A stretch of DNA of 64,000 bases from Parietichytrium sp. I65-24A (taxonomy: Eukaryota > Sar > Bigyra > Thraustochytrida > Thraustochytriidae). The translations under genes and the position numbers were made by a program. The notes beneath the pieces are model-generated. The model was given only the letters and a program-made list of their open reading frames with translations, was not told where the DNA came from and ran no database searches. Positions 39,301-50,600 of the stretch are shown here, piece after piece (position 1 is the first letter of the stretch; each line of letters opens with the position of its first letter). The stretch lies in contig BLSF01000016.1 in the NCBI GenBank assembly GCA_012862575.1, positions 434,001 through 498,000 on the forward strand. Reading direction: 5' to 3'.

Positions 39301-41156
39301 AACACCTTGATGACCCCTTTTGCAGTAGCCACCGCGAGAAATTTTCCATTGATACTAAGAAAGCGAGGATCACCTTCGGTTTCTGAGAACGAAATGTCTT
39401 TTCTGGAAACCCCCTGAAGGTTGGTGACCTCCAGCTTGCTTCCCACCGTTTGAAATATAGTTTCCCCGTAGAGCGCCATCGCTTCGGCGGTGGACGGGAA
39501 GCTCGCCACCTTGTCGAGAGTCTCTTCCAGAAACTGGTACACTTCTGCCTTCTTGTTGTTCCACACAAGGAGGTGGGTGTCGTTCACGTCGATACCCTTG
39601 ATGCGCAGACCCACATGTGTTTCGAGCCGCAGGGAGGCACCACGCTGAACTACAAGGCGCTGCGCCGAGATCTGCATGGCAGCAACGTCTCCGCGCAACG
39701 CGCGATGGAGAATTGTCTCATTCATTATCGAGCAGCTGTTTGCCATAACCACGGATAGAACAGATTCTTTTGGGGCCCAGCCAATGGAGAGCACCGGGGC
39801 GGCCGTGGCGCTAAGTGTAGCAACGTTTTCCCAGCTGGTTGCGTCGCTCTTGGGGAACTCAAAAATCTTGCGATCCGCAGCATTAGGCAGAGAGGAGTGT
39901 GAGGCTGAGTTCTCCTTATTGTCGGCTTCTGGGGAGCGAACGTCCTCCACGAGGCGGGCGGACTCCCCGACGAATCTCCACAAGAAGATTTTGCCAGTGT
40001 TTGTGCTTGCCGCTAGCACGCGAGTTCTGGGGTTGAAGCAAATATCTGTGATGACATCGGACCTGGACCCGCCCAGCGAAGGCGCTGCGCTGTCTTTGCT
40101 TTCTGAATCGTCTTCGTCAGGCCTGTTGAGCTGCACGATTCCGGACGCGCTGGCGCTGCTGATGTGGTAGCTTCGTTCGTTGGGTAGGTCCCAGAAACGC
40201 ACCACCGCCTCCGGGGCGCAGGTGGCGAGCAGCCCCGGGCTGGTCCACACTGCCTTAGAGATGCCGCCAGCACGGCCCGCAGCGGCGCTCACGCTCAGGC
40301 GAACTCGCGCAACTTCGACGAGGGCTTCGGCGTCCTGAGTTCCTTTGGCCCCTTCGTCCGAGATGCGCAGCTGCACCATGACGCAGTCCTCCGTGAGCAC
40401 CGCGAGCCTCTGTGCCTCTTCGCACCACTGCATCGCGCGCACGCCCGCGCCCACGTCCACCCTCGCGCACAGTTCGTTCCCGCTGTTCACGTCCAGCAGC
40501 GCCACCGCGCCGTTTGCTGTACCGACAACGACTTTTTGCGGAGGCGTGGGCAGCTCCTTCTGCGACTCCCGGTACTCCCTGGTCAGAGCCCATGCGCAGC
40601 ATGCTACCTTGCCATTCCTGCTCCCACTTCCGGGCTCGCCGACTTGGGCCTTGCACGCGAGCGCCAGGCGGCCACGGTAGTCTGTGCGCCAAATTGCGAC
40701 CGTACCGTGGTCGTCGGCAGTGAGCAATCTGCCTCCTTCCGGGCTCCAGTCCACGAGCCTGACGGGGCTGCCCAGATGTGCGGACAGGTCTTCCTTCGTG
40801 TTGCCGCCGTTGCTATCCTTGACGTTGGACAGCGTGACCGCGCCGTCGCTCCACCCGCACGCCAGCGCTTTGGACCGCGGCCGCCAGTCCATCGCCACAG
40901 CCACGGCGCCGTTCTCCCTCTGGAGCGACCAGTCTGCGGCGGCGTCTCCTTCCTCCGAGAAGAAGCTCACGCCGCCGCCATTCGACGAGCCCATTTCGCC
41001 CGCCGCGTCCTTGCCCTCGCGCGACCCATTGCGAGAGGACGGCGAGGAACCAGAGGGGGCTGCAAACGAAGCGGCGAGGATCGACTCGGTCTTGCACCAG
41101 CTCGCGCACAAGGCGCCGCGCGACTCGTCCACGGGAAAGTCGATGAATAGAGACAT
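36324..41156 (-). CDS. IFT140: IFT140, intraflagellar transport complex A subunit
   Basis: A 1,610-residue protein with the IFT140 plan. The N-terminus MSLFIDFPVD leads into two WD40 propellers (to about residue 760; for example AVAMDWRPRSKALACGWSDG, RLVDWSPEGGRLLTADDHG). The family segment DERVGVMMQDSF comes next, followed by a long TPR/helical solenoid with IRCAEFFIGHNKFDKAVHLY, YETALELCYNKKVMISEDMA and a C-terminal FQNRDMDRAHQLIEKMKSRG. It is somewhat longer than human IFT140 (about 1,460) because of charged or Ser/Pro-rich loops near residues 750-800 and 1220-1260. IFT-A drives retrograde transport and the import of membrane proteins into cilia. Single exon; the ATG at 41156 starts the conserved block. 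Confidence 0.93.
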   Translation of the reverse strand: MSLFIDFPVDESRGALCASWCKTESILAASFAAPSGSSPSSRNGSREGKDAAGEMGSSNGGGVSFFSEEGDAAADWSLQRENGAVAVAMDWRPRSKALACGWSDGAVTLSNVKDSNGGNTKEDLSAHLGSPVRLVDWSPEGGRLLTADDHGTVAIWRTDYRGRLALACKAQVGEPGSGSRNGKVACCAWALTREYRESQKELPTPPQKVVVGTANGAVALLDVNSGNELCARVDVGAGVRAMQWCEEAQRLAVLTEDCVMVQLRISDEGAKGTQDAEALVEVARVRLSVSAAAGRAGGISKAVWTSPGLLATCAPEAVVRFWDLPNERSYHISSASASGIVQLNRPDEDDSESKDSAAPSLGGSRSDVITDICFNPRTRVLAASTNTGKIFLWRFVGESARLVEDVRSPEADNKENSASHSSLPNAADRKIFEFPKSDATSWENVATLSATAAPVLSIGWAPKESVLSVVMANSCSIMNETILHRALRGDVAAMQISAQRLVVQRGASLRLETHVGLRIKGIDVNDTHLLVWNNKKAEVYQFLEETLDKVASFPSTAEAMALYGETIFQTVGSKLEVTNLQGVSRKDISFSETEGDPRFLSINGKFLAVATAKGVIKVFDVSRREPRQIGSGTRFVQQQRTKSGKSLKQIPLGEIRSIKCNADGSRVSIISDVVRGQSMCEPDTRIHVWNLDKDEIQPYDFGPTRQPVSHFWDNQEPKLLACEAKRVGKSLSVFEDAPAPKTSELLRGSRLRHTTDEDEVSGIGPAKSEEEVEAEKERERLKKIRISWRGRKKGATDVAEVEIVTLFATDERVGVMMQDSFSMDAGLDALIGIRVPRLFFISKPVDGTPRLKGKTMRDFVGMDPKLDDETKKALIDFSYFLTIGNMDEAYRAVKLIDNVSVWENMAHMCVKTRRLDVAEMCMGNMGHARGAAALREAKRENELEAQIASVAIQLGLLDDAERLYIECGRYDLLNRMLRSSGQWTKALEVANSFDRIHLRETHFEYGRHLESMGDFKAAIANFEASGTHRKQVPRMLYSADRIDELESYIQSQCDEDLTKWWGQYCESLGEYDRAIQVYQRAGEDLSLVRVHCFQGNIQAASEIALNSSNQAASYHLARQCEQEGRSNEAIQFYSRAGRYNHAVRLARESGLDREIVNLALRAPKSTMIDAARYLESKGLHEDAVVLYQKGGNIPRALDLCFRTQLFDLLTNIADSLSLSKPARPESGNSSPGHDVESKSVGGSGLTPREEYDPDTSPGSSPEIMIRCAEFFIGHNKFDKAVHLYITAGEYETALELCYNKKVMISEDMAERMTLNKMQVNDAAKKSPKLMAKIKEHNERRQQLLENLAKCCKKQQSYHLATKKYTQAGDRLKAMKCLLRSGDTEKIIFFAGVSRSREIYVLAANYLQSLDWRNDPEIMKSIISFYTKAKAFQQLAGFYEACSQLEQDYGDYGKSLAAMKEAAKYCSKIDDQSVKDEMLMSIQQRISLIERFVHAKKLFSSDPEEAERVCTSLLSHPEVNSALRVGDIFSTLIEFHFQNRDMDRAHQLIEKMKSRGIALGPFLDPHLLDTVAQAVGADSYTETGYSRKHDPSDDEDGIEDEIEEDLSWGHK

Positions 41157-41252
41157 CTCCGCTCTCCACCCTCCACCCTCGACCCTTCGCGCCGCCTCTA
41201 TGCCCCTCTATCTCCGCAGAGGACCGCCCCAACGCACCGCCAAAGCACCGTC

Positions 41253-41291
41253 GATCAAGATCAAAATCAAGATCAAGATCAAGATCAAGAT
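41253..41291. repeat. ATCAAG hexamer array
   Basis: About six tandem units with one altered base, about 100 bases upstream of the IFT140 start. Confidence 0.85.
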
Positions 41292-41754
41292 GAAGAAGAG
41301 ACCCAGCGACGCGAGACGCGAAACTCCAGACTCCAGACTCCAGACTCCAGTCTCGAGCCGAGAGAGAAAGAGCGATTGATTGACACACCGCAGAATAAAG
41401 CAAGCAAGCAAGCAAGGATGCAAGCAAGCAAGGATGCAAGGAATGGACAGAGCGGCTGACAGACACGAACAAACCGAAGAGCAAGCGCGAAGACAGGGAA
41501 GCGATTCCGCGAGTATAGTTTCCAGTCTTTGCTGTCTCCGCGAGTCGGCCACCACGCACACAATCGCAATGACTGACTGCCTGACTGACTGAGTAAGTGA
41601 GTAAGTGGAGCGACTTGCCTTCTTGGCACGTGTCCGCGCGTACACTTCACTCAGAGCTCGGTCCTCTCTCTCTTTCTCTTTCTCCACTGTCTGCAACAGC
41701 TATGACCTAAGTGTCACCTATGAGACTTATAAGACTTCTGAGACGTTTGCAACT

Positions 41755-41797
41755 CTTTCTCTCTCTCTCTCTGTCTCTCTGTCTCTCTGTCTCTTTG
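41755..41797. repeat. CT / CTCTGT tract
   Basis: A pure CT run passes into repeated CTCTGTCT units within the IFT140-side divergent spacer. Confidence 0.85.
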
Positions 41798-43388
41798 TAC
41801 ACTTCGTTTAGCGTATCCGCTAGTCATCCCTACGCTCCGTGCATTTCCCACTTTGGCATAGGTTCCTCGCCTAACGCCGCGGATAGAAGTTTACCTACCG
41901 GGGACCGTAGGACCGCTCCTGAGCGTTGTGAAGGCGGCGCTAGCTGGGAGTAAGACATGGTATTGGGGTGGTAGGGGGTGGTACGTGCGTGTGTGGAATC
42001 GGCGGTTGGAGTGGTGTTATGGAATGTGGTAGAAATGGTTAGTGACCAGGCTGGGAGACCGTTGAGGAACCAGGAACCGGGGCTCAGCTCGGCTGATTGG
42101 GAGCCAGCAAGTCGCAGAACGGAACCGGATTCGCGGAACAGGGGAAGAAGCGTTCGTTTGATCTTTGTTACGAAACAAAGACAAAGCAAATTCCACTGAC
42201 CAAGCAAGGAGTCTTTTGATGGCGTGGCGATCGCGGAGGTCAGAAGCTGAAGCTGTCATAACCGTGGTGGCCATCCTTCGCTCTGCTTTGGGGAATGATA
42301 GTTGGAACGGGACATATATTTTTTCTGTGGGCTATATGATATTCTCGAAGAAGGAGAAGGGGAGAGATCCCATCTACTACTGCATGGACAGTTTCATCAT
42401 GGTTGTCAAATTTGTTCCAAGTCTCCCTGTCGATTCTTTCAGTCCTCTCAACGAAAACGCGTCGTGGAAGAAAGAAATAAACTTACCAGCCTTTGCGTCC
42501 CGGACACACACACAGTCGATTGATGCACACACTTCGAACTCATGATGGCCAAGTGTAAAGTTCGTGGCGGCGAGAAAGTTTCCGAGAACGGCGAGATAGT
42601 GGCGAAAGGCAGGAGAAGGAAAGCGAGCAGAGGGGATTGATCTGGTTGAGCGCGAGGCGTTTCTTCCTCTTGCTCTCCATGCTCCGTAGGTTAGAGCAGA
42701 GACTGAGCAGAGCAGGCAGCCATTGCAGTGACAGCAGTGACCCTGCCGGGATCAGTTCACAGTCGAGGAAAGCTTCCTGCAAAATATGTGGATCGGAGTT
42801 GGGACGCTCTCTTGGGGGCACCAAAGGTCGTCGGGGGGCTTTCCAAATTCCGAACCATGAGAGCAGAGTGGCCAAATGTGTGGTGGCCTCACAGATTTCT
42901 GTGTAGTAATTCTAGTCGTATGATCTTTTGTGCTCTTGTGACCAGTTTTTGTTACTTTCTGAATGATTCCGACCGCTCGCGACTATGCCGTTTATCTACC
43001 AAATCGATGGTTCTCCACCTCTTGGCCGCTTGGCTTATGAAGTCGTCGCGGACTAGTGTCAACTTCTTTCAAAAGGTCCATAAAACGCAGCGAAAGCTGG
43101 AGCTGTCCCCTCAAATGCCGAATGGTGATCTCTGCAATGAGCATCAATGAGCTCAGTGATGCTCTTTGCAAGCGTAGTGCTCGTGAACTCGGACAGATCT
43201 GTGTGCATCAGTGGACTTGCAGTTGACTTGGCGATCGCCAGTGAATGCGAAGCATTCGAAAGTGTGGTTCTTTCCCGCTTCTTTCTGTCTACCTGACCGT
43301 CGTGTCCTTCCGTGTGAGCCTCTCATGTGCAATCCATCCATCCACTCATCCACCCGTCCCTCGATCCTTACTTCCTCTCTTTCTACCT

Positions 43389-43434
43389 CCTTCCTGCCTT
43401 CCTTCCTTCCTTCTTTCCTATCTTTCTTTCTTTG
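43389..43434. repeat. TTCC / TTTC tetramer array
   Basis: Imperfect pyrimidine tetramer repeats. Nothing suggests that they are coding. Confidence 0.8.
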
Positions 43435-45010
43435 CAGGGGATTCGTGTTGGTGCTGCACGATCATAAATGCGTAGTGCTGGATTCGGCTTGATGGCGATC
43501 CAATTCACAGTCAACCCAGAGCTCGCGCGAGGGTATGCGCGACGCTTTCCTGACAGATAAATTACACTTGGACACTTTACACAAGTCTGTGATCTGCAAT
43601 GATCCTTCCTTCTCCCTTCCTTCCTCCCTTCCTCCTTTCACACAAGCTAGTAGATGGTCCGGACTCGAAATAAAGCCGCATCGACTGCAGTGATTCATTT
43701 TCACTTTCGGAGAGAGCAAGTTCTCCGAAGTTGTCCATTATACATAGAACCACCACGTGTACTACAACCCAGTGAAAAAATATCGTGAAAAGACGGTACC
43801 TAGTACCAGTTACGAGAGTATCAATGGTACTGGTAAGTAGTGCTCCGTTTATGCACATCATAGATCATCATAGATTGATTGTTAATCAATCAGGGCTACA
43901 AAATTGGGGCTTTTGGAAATTCACGGCAATTTCTTCAAGTTGACTTTTATGTATTTATGGTAGAAACGGCGCCAACTAGGCTCGGAACTAGAAAATGGCA
44001 CTACGGCTAATTGGCTCGTGGCTCGTGCGCATTGGAAAGGTAGGCAGGTTGATGGATTGATTGATTTCATTAAAGTTTTCAAGTTTAGTTAATTCTCCTT
44101 GCCATTCCGGTTGACGAGAAGTAGGCCTGCTGCCGATGAGCCCACACTGCGGACGGTTCGAACCCAAGCATGGAGAGCGACTCGTGACACTAGCGTCAGC
44201 AGTCAGTCCCCAGGGGAACACGAGCCACTATGGCGAAAGTACGGGTGCTAGTGAAATACATAAACAATACTTAGAAGTCCGCGAAACCTGCCTTTTACTC
44301 CGCGCGCGAGAGAATCGCATTGACTTTGACTTTGACGTAAAAGGCCATCATGGCAAGTAATTGGAGCGAGTTTAGCGGCCGTTGGCTCGCATACAGCGAG
44401 ACGCGCTCGACTGGCTGGCTAAGAATGGCTCACGCAAAAAGCTTCTCAGGTTGACGAAAAAGCAAGGGTACTGACTGTGAGTCCTAAAGTAAGCTGTGTT
44501 TGGCGGATCTCTCAACTTCTTCTAGAGTTGAATTCGAAAACCCTTGGCGCTACCGAGCGCGAGCTACGAAAGCGACGCTTGGTGAGTGTTGTGAGTGAGA
44601 GTGCGAAGGTGAGACGGTTTGATAAACTTAAAGGAGGAAAGGTAATTGCTATCAGGAGGTTGGAAAACACAGGAGGTGAGAGAGGGATTTGGTAGGTAGG
44701 AAGTACTGGTACGCTAACAGCTCTCCATTTCGTGCGATTTGGACGGCTTTCTCAGGCTTCTTCTTCGCGTAGAAGGCGCGTGACCACTGACGGATTTTGC
44801 TTTTCCAAGTCAAATCGCATCGCGCCCAAGGGTACGAGTACGAGAGAATCCATAGTTTCGAACGTCGAAAAGCTTGCCTTACGCCTTCCTTCCTCGGCCA
44901 TCCTCGGCCCTTCCAACCCCGGACGGACGTGATCGCAGGGCGCCCAAGCCAGGATAGCAGCACTGGGTACAGCCTCCGCCTCGCAGGAAATTTGGAAGTC
45001 ATCGACCGGG

Positions 45011-46000
45011 TCACTTCATGTCGGATCTGTGAGTTTGGCCTGGCTTATCCATTACCATCCTTCCATCCCCACGCCAGCGTACGTAAGCTGCCTTAAACCG
45101 GGTCGCTACGGCCAAATGGGGGGAATGCAGGCACCAGGGGCGCCTAGGCTGTTGATGCGCGAAACCTTTCAACTCCGAAGGCACTTGGAGCACACCTGCT
45201 GACAGGTTGTTGTGAATCGCAGTTTTAACTTCTCGTAGTTGCTCTCCCTGCCTGAGAGACTTGAGAGCGATGGTAAGTACCGCACTAGCGTGCGTCCACG
45301 AGTCGCCTTTGCGATGCGCCTTGTTGATCCTTGTTGCCCGTTCAACACTGTGTTTTTTCCTCTCTCTCTCTCTCTCTCTCTTGCGCTCATTTTGACACAG
45401 ACACACACACTCACTCACACGGACAGACAGAGAGACAGAGAAAGAGAGATAGAGAGGAGGCGGTGGCAGCTCTCGCAAGGCGTGTTCAAGTTGACACCGC
45501 GGTGCACCGGTCCTGGGTACATATCTCCTAGAATAGATTTTGCCTCTGGCTTCTGTGGCTTTCAAGTCATTGGTGCTAAAATGAAGAAGCTTGAACGAAA
45601 GGCAAGGTCGAGTCAGTTCATGGCACCTGGCGCCACATTCTGGGCGTCCGGCGCAAAGGCGATGCAAATCCTCACGAGAAACTGTGCGTCTGAGAGATTG
45701 TTTGTCTCGAGGTTTCAGAGCCAACAGCCGTGAAGTGGACGCAGGACGCCGGACGCCGGACGCATGAGAGTGTGGTTTTGCCTTTTCGCCTCCAGAGATC
45801 TCCGGAAGGAAGCGAGGCAGGCAGGCAGGGAGGCGGCTTGTCAGGTCTAAAAGTTGCCTCTGAAAGATTTGTGTCGTGAAAATCTCGACAATTGTGAGCC
45901 GCTCATGACCATCTGCACTGCACAGTCGCGGTCGCAGTCGGTCTGGAATGCATTCGCAGTTAGTCTGTCCATCCATAGTTTGGCGCGTTGCTTCATTCAT
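45011..46000 (-). CDS. Hypothetical 329-codon frame in a gene-poor spacer (doubtful)
   Basis: An ATG-initiated frame that is unusually long for non-coding DNA of this composition. Its product is Arg/Ser/Leu-rich, has no recognisable domain, and runs through a CA/GA microsatellite (about 45358-45455) that would encode RERERER and a SFSVSLSVRV-type stretch. The other reading frames are open for shorter lengths. It could be an orphan gene, a relic, or a chance frame in low-complexity DNA. If real, it would break the strand alternation of the neighbouring genes. Confidence 0.2.
   Translation of the reverse strand: MNEATRQTMDGQTNCECIPDRLRPRLCSADGHERLTIVEIFTTQIFQRQLLDLTSRLPACLPRFLPEISGGEKAKPHSHASGVRRPASTSRLLALKPRDKQSLRRTVSREDLHRLCAGRPECGARCHELTRPCLSFKLLHFSTNDLKATEARGKIYSRRYVPRTGAPRCQLEHALRELPPPPLYLSFSVSLSVRVSECVCLCQNERKRERERERKKHSVERATRINKAHRKGDSWTHASAVLTIALKSLRQGEQLREVKTAIHNNLSAGVLQVPSELKGFAHQQPRRPWCLHSPHLAVATRFKAAYVRWRGDGRMVMDKPGQTHRSDMK
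45358..45455. repeat. Compound CT / CA / GA microsatellite
   Basis: (CT)n at 45358-45383, then ACAC/CTCACA units and GACAGAGA units to about 45455. Confidence 0.85.
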
Positions 46001-47692
46001 CTACAAAATGAACATTCACAGTCAATGAACGTGAACATAAACATGAACAAGACGGAGTTGGCGGCCTAAAGCTCTTCATAGATGGGGAAACGGACTCGGC
46101 AGTGACTTGCATCCGTCCCGGTCCCCATCGCCATCATTTCTTTTTGAGACGGGAAAAGATAACGAATAATTGATGTCCAGAAATGCAAAGATTTTGAGCT
46201 GTGAAATTCCAAGTCGCAAGTCGTAGTACAAAATGCACCCAAGTGATGCAGTAAATGTCCAGTATATGTCCACGTAGGACTACGTCTTTCCATCCCACTT
46301 CCTTTCTTTTTCTTTCTCTTTGTCGCCTCACAGAATTTACAAGTCAGACAGCTCCTCACAAAAACGCACGATGATACGGAGTACTTTTGAGTTTCGTACT
46401 TGCAAAAACCTCCTTCCCTCTCCTCCGTTCCTCTCACTCTCTCTCCCCCAGTCAAGTCAGTTCAACCAGAGTTCAGAATACAGATTCCTAAGGTTTAATA
46501 TACACCCCCCGCAACAGTCCCTCTCCACAACTTTCTGTCTCCCAATACTGCTACCCGTACCTCGCGGCACCGCGCTACCCCTGCCTCCTCCCGCTCCTCG
46601 TAGCCGCTTCTACTTCTTCCTTGAGTCGGAGTAGCATACGGGTAAGCCCATAATAAGGAGAGCGCACACAAGTAACGAAGTTGTGCGGTAAGTTCGCGCT
46701 AGAGGATGTGTAGTACTGTTTTGCGGATTGTGCCCGTTTTCGGAGTCAGCAACTTTTGCTTTTGAATTTGATTTTGATTCTTTTTAAAAAAATTGAAATT
46801 CATAAATTCTTCATAATCCGCTTCGATTTTCTTTCGCTTTTAATTTAGTGCTGCTGCGGAAGAAGAATCAGTACGACCAGATCTTGGCGGACGGGAGAGG
46901 CAAAGTGTTAGATTGCCTCCAAGCTCTAAAAAAAGGGCCAAGGAGAGCGGGGACAAGTGACGAATGACAAGGCCGCGAGATAGACTCGCATTGTGACCGT
47001 GTGGCGCTTCTTGCCAGATCCAAGGACGACACGAGCAGAAAAGCACAAGCAGGGATGAACTTGCATGGCGTGCCGCCGACAGGCATAGAAGGGCCAAAGT
47101 ACTCAGTACTGGGTTCGGAGAGCGTTGATGTCGTGAACTTCGCTTACGTTGCGTTTGCTAGGCTTTTCGTCTCGTAGCGCAGAGCATATGATGAGGATTG
47201 ACTGTGAGTGCGAGTTGGGGAGGACGAGTGCCGAGTATTGCACTGGTACTGGTACTGGTTCCGGGACGGCAGGCAAAGCGAAAGCTGGCTGAGGAGGGAG
47301 AGAAGAGTTGGGGAGGGGGCGCGATCATCATGAGTCATGACTCATGATGATGGATGCCCTTACGGTATTGCAGTAAGCCTCGTAGTGCATTACACTCGTG
47401 TCAACGCGTGTCAGCAGGAGTGGCATGCGAGTTGCCTTTCAAAGAGAAGCGAGAGTTTCGCTTATTTTTTGTGACGAATTACTCTACGATACAGTGCACT
47501 AGCGACCACTCTCTTTTGCACGACTCGGAAGTTTGCAAATGGGAGCATACTTTCCTCCTAGAATTCCTATTCAACTCAACTTTGCTGTGTGAAAATACAT
47601 CGGGAAGGAAAGTATTCGTCGTGTTGCAGACCTGAAACGAGAACCGTCAGCTCGAAGCAAGCAAGCCAGCCAACGAACGGGAAGGTGAAACC

Positions 47693-50600
47693 ATGGCTGA
47701 AGTGAAAGAAGGTAGCGCGTCCCCCATTGAGGAGGACGCAGCAAGCTTTCCATCCATCGAAGATGATGGCGCAACGACCCGAAAGACCATCTTTGGCCTG
47801 AGCCGATGGAGGGTTGCGCTCGGCGCTGTTGCCGTGGTGGCAATTGCTGCAATTGCGGGCATTTCGGCGAGCATGGTATCTGGCAGCGAGGGGGAATCGG
47901 ACGTTCAGTACGCAACGCTTCTGGATTCCGCCGAGTGGGCTACCAAGGACAAGATTTATCCATCGTACGATGTTGTCAGCAGCACGTCGGACATTAAAGT
48001 TTATGGGCAATACAACAACGGGTACTATTATTTCATGCTGGAGCCAATTTCCAGCGTTAACTACTTTACCGGCACACAGATCCTCTTCCTTGATCTTGAC
48101 CAAGACAAATCCACTGGCCACACTCTCGGAACAAGCGAGTATGCTCCAACAGGAACTGACCTCTACTTGAAGGCGACCGCGAACGGCAGTGGCTCCTGCA
48201 CAATCGTTGAAGTCTACACGGGATGCACAGAGGCATACGCAGTCAGCAGTGGCGAGTCCTGCCGCACGCTCGTGGCCAACCTCACCCTCAACACCGACTT
48301 TGCAACTTCCACCGCAAAAGTAATTGAGATCAAGGTTTCTGAATCCAATTTGCTGACTTGGTCCGGACTCTCTAGCCTCAACGGAGACATTGGTGTGAGT
48401 GCAATCTTCTTTTACAATAATGGACCTACCGGAGGAGTCGCATTGCCATCCTCCTTTTTGAGCGAGATGATCTTGTACAAGATGACCGACACTCTGCCAG
48501 CCTGCACAGGAACCACTTCCGACGTCCGCGCTGCTGTGGTGTTCAGCCACGATGTGTCCAGGAACTTTTACGACGAGAAGTCCTATTCAAACTTGTTCGC
48601 AGCCATGCAGTTCCAACTCATGCAGGCCGGAGTGCCACACGATCGCATCTACTTTGAAACCATGCTCGATGTTGCCAACATTTGCCATTACGATGTTCTC
48701 GTCGTACCATATCTCGCATATGTAAATCAGACCAACTGGGCCGATCTGCGTCGTTCCATGTACTTTGCAGTCCACTACTACGGGGTCGGTGTTGTCTTTG
48801 CGGGAGACTTTGGAACCGTCGACGCGGACACCAAAAGCCCTGTCGAGGGCGATCCATACTATCTCCAGCAGTACCTCTTTGGAATCGAGGACGCCTCCCC
48901 GGTCTACATGAACGCCTCTAGCAACGCTGTCTATGTGGCCGACACCACCGTGACCTCCATCTTCGCCGACCGTACCATGAACGAGGAAGTGATGAACAGC
49001 ACTTATGCCAATACTTTTGCGAACATGTTCATTCCCGCGACCAACACCTCGTTCACCGTCACTACCGTGGCCACCCAGTACTTGGTGAGCCACGAGGGAA
49101 CCGGATCGGTGTACAATGCTATTCTTGCATCTCAGCTCAGCACGGCCAACAACCCCTTTGGAGTGCGATCCGGACGTGTGGTGCAGTTCAGCACCATCGA
49201 GGTTTTGGCAAACAAGGATCTCGTGTGGCGTGCCGTCAACTGGGTCTTGAGCGGTTCCACTGGCCTAGACGCTGACTTTGGCATTCTTCTCGGCAGAAAC
49301 CCAAGCATCTTTGTGACTCGTGTGGACTGTGACCAGTCCATGTTTTCAGACGAAGTTACATACCTCTACCCGGACTATACGACCGTTCTTACCGAGTGGC
49401 ATGACAACTATAACCATGTGGCATCCCAGTACGTCAACATTGGAAGCAGCACCGATGATTTTGAGTACACCGACTGGACATATTCAAAGAGTGTGTACGA
49501 ATCATGGATTGCGCTCGAACACGAGCTTGGCAGTCATAGTCTTACACACCCGCACAACATCAGTGCACTGACCGAGGCGCAGCTCAAGATCGAATTCGAT
49601 GACGCGCAAAGTTACATTATGGGCAACATGAGTCTTTCGCGCCTCGGAACGGCACAGCCTGGCAACCCAGAAAACATCGACACATACTACATCGTTGCAG
49701 ACTATGTCAAGGACACCTACTGGAGCAGCAGCTACAGCGGTGTCGGTGCAGGCTATCCAAACGCAATTGGCTTTGCTACTGTGAGCGGGCTGAGAGCGGG
49801 CGAGGGCGATGCGGAGAACCCTGGACCAGTTTACATTGCTCCAAACATGTACTTTGACTTTACTGTGAACGAATATTGGAACAAGACTCCTGCTGACGCA
49901 ACCGCTTTCTGGCAAGCACAGTGGGACCAGTACACCAAGGAGTACAGCAACATGCCAGTCATCGTGTGGCCAATCCATGACTACGGCCCGACCGATTGGA
50001 ACGACTCAACTCTTACCACTTTCACTAAGGGCAAGTACACCAAGGAGCAGTTCTCCAATCTCATTGCGACGGTACAAAAGGAGGACACCGAGTTCCTCAC
50101 CCTCATGCAATTGTCCGACCGCATTCGAGCTTTCAACAAGGCATCGCTTACGTTGACCGAAAATTCCACTGACGTCTACATTGTCTCTGTCCCTGCCGTG
50201 TCCGGGCACAGCTATGGAACCATGTCAGTGCAGTTACAAACTGCCGGCAAAGTCATCGATAGCGTTGATGGCTGGTATGCGTACAACGACGAACGCATTT
50301 TCCTCCCTCGCGACGCTGGTTCGTTCACCGTTCGAACTGCAACTTCTACCAGGTCGGATGCTCCAACGCACATCTCGAAGCTCGACATGCGCATGGAGTT
50401 GATCAGCTGTTCAGGGGATGGCATCGACCTCTCGTTCCAGGTAGTCGGACGCGGAAATGTCACCGTCGCTCTTTACCCAGAGTACGGAGTCAAGGACATC
50501 TTCGAGTACACTGGGGCTACTTCTGTGACCAGAACGGGAAGCACTGCGGTTCTCAACTTTAAGCAGAATGGAACTCACACCGCGACAGTGAAAGTTACCC

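Larger units (their letters stand above)
41157..47692. promoter_or_regulatory. Large divergent spacer, IFT140 / anchored deacetylase-like gene
   Basis: 6.5 kb without a recognised gene. It is rich in simple repeats (ATCAAG at 41253-41291, CT tracts at 41755-41797 and 45358-45383, TTCC at 43389-43434), in GTAC-centred palindromes (43796-43830, 47098-47118, 47241-47262) and in CACAGTC motifs. One 329-codon frame (45011-46000, -) is listed separately. Confidence 0.6.

Noticed and set aside
42222-42545. 107-codon ATG frame on the + strand
   Set aside because: It has no recognisable domain. A good splice donor (GTAAGT) stands on the opposite strand at about 42480-42485, so even the coding strand is unclear.
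44105-44190. tRNA-like GGTTCGAACC sequence
   Set aside because: The five-base stems flanking the T-loop do not pair on either strand, and no anticodon or acceptor stem could be drawn.
41157-47692. Transposable-element or old virus remains in the large spacers
   Set aside because: No reverse transcriptase, integrase, transposase, capsid-like protein, terminal repeats or target-site duplications were recognised; only simple repeats were seen.
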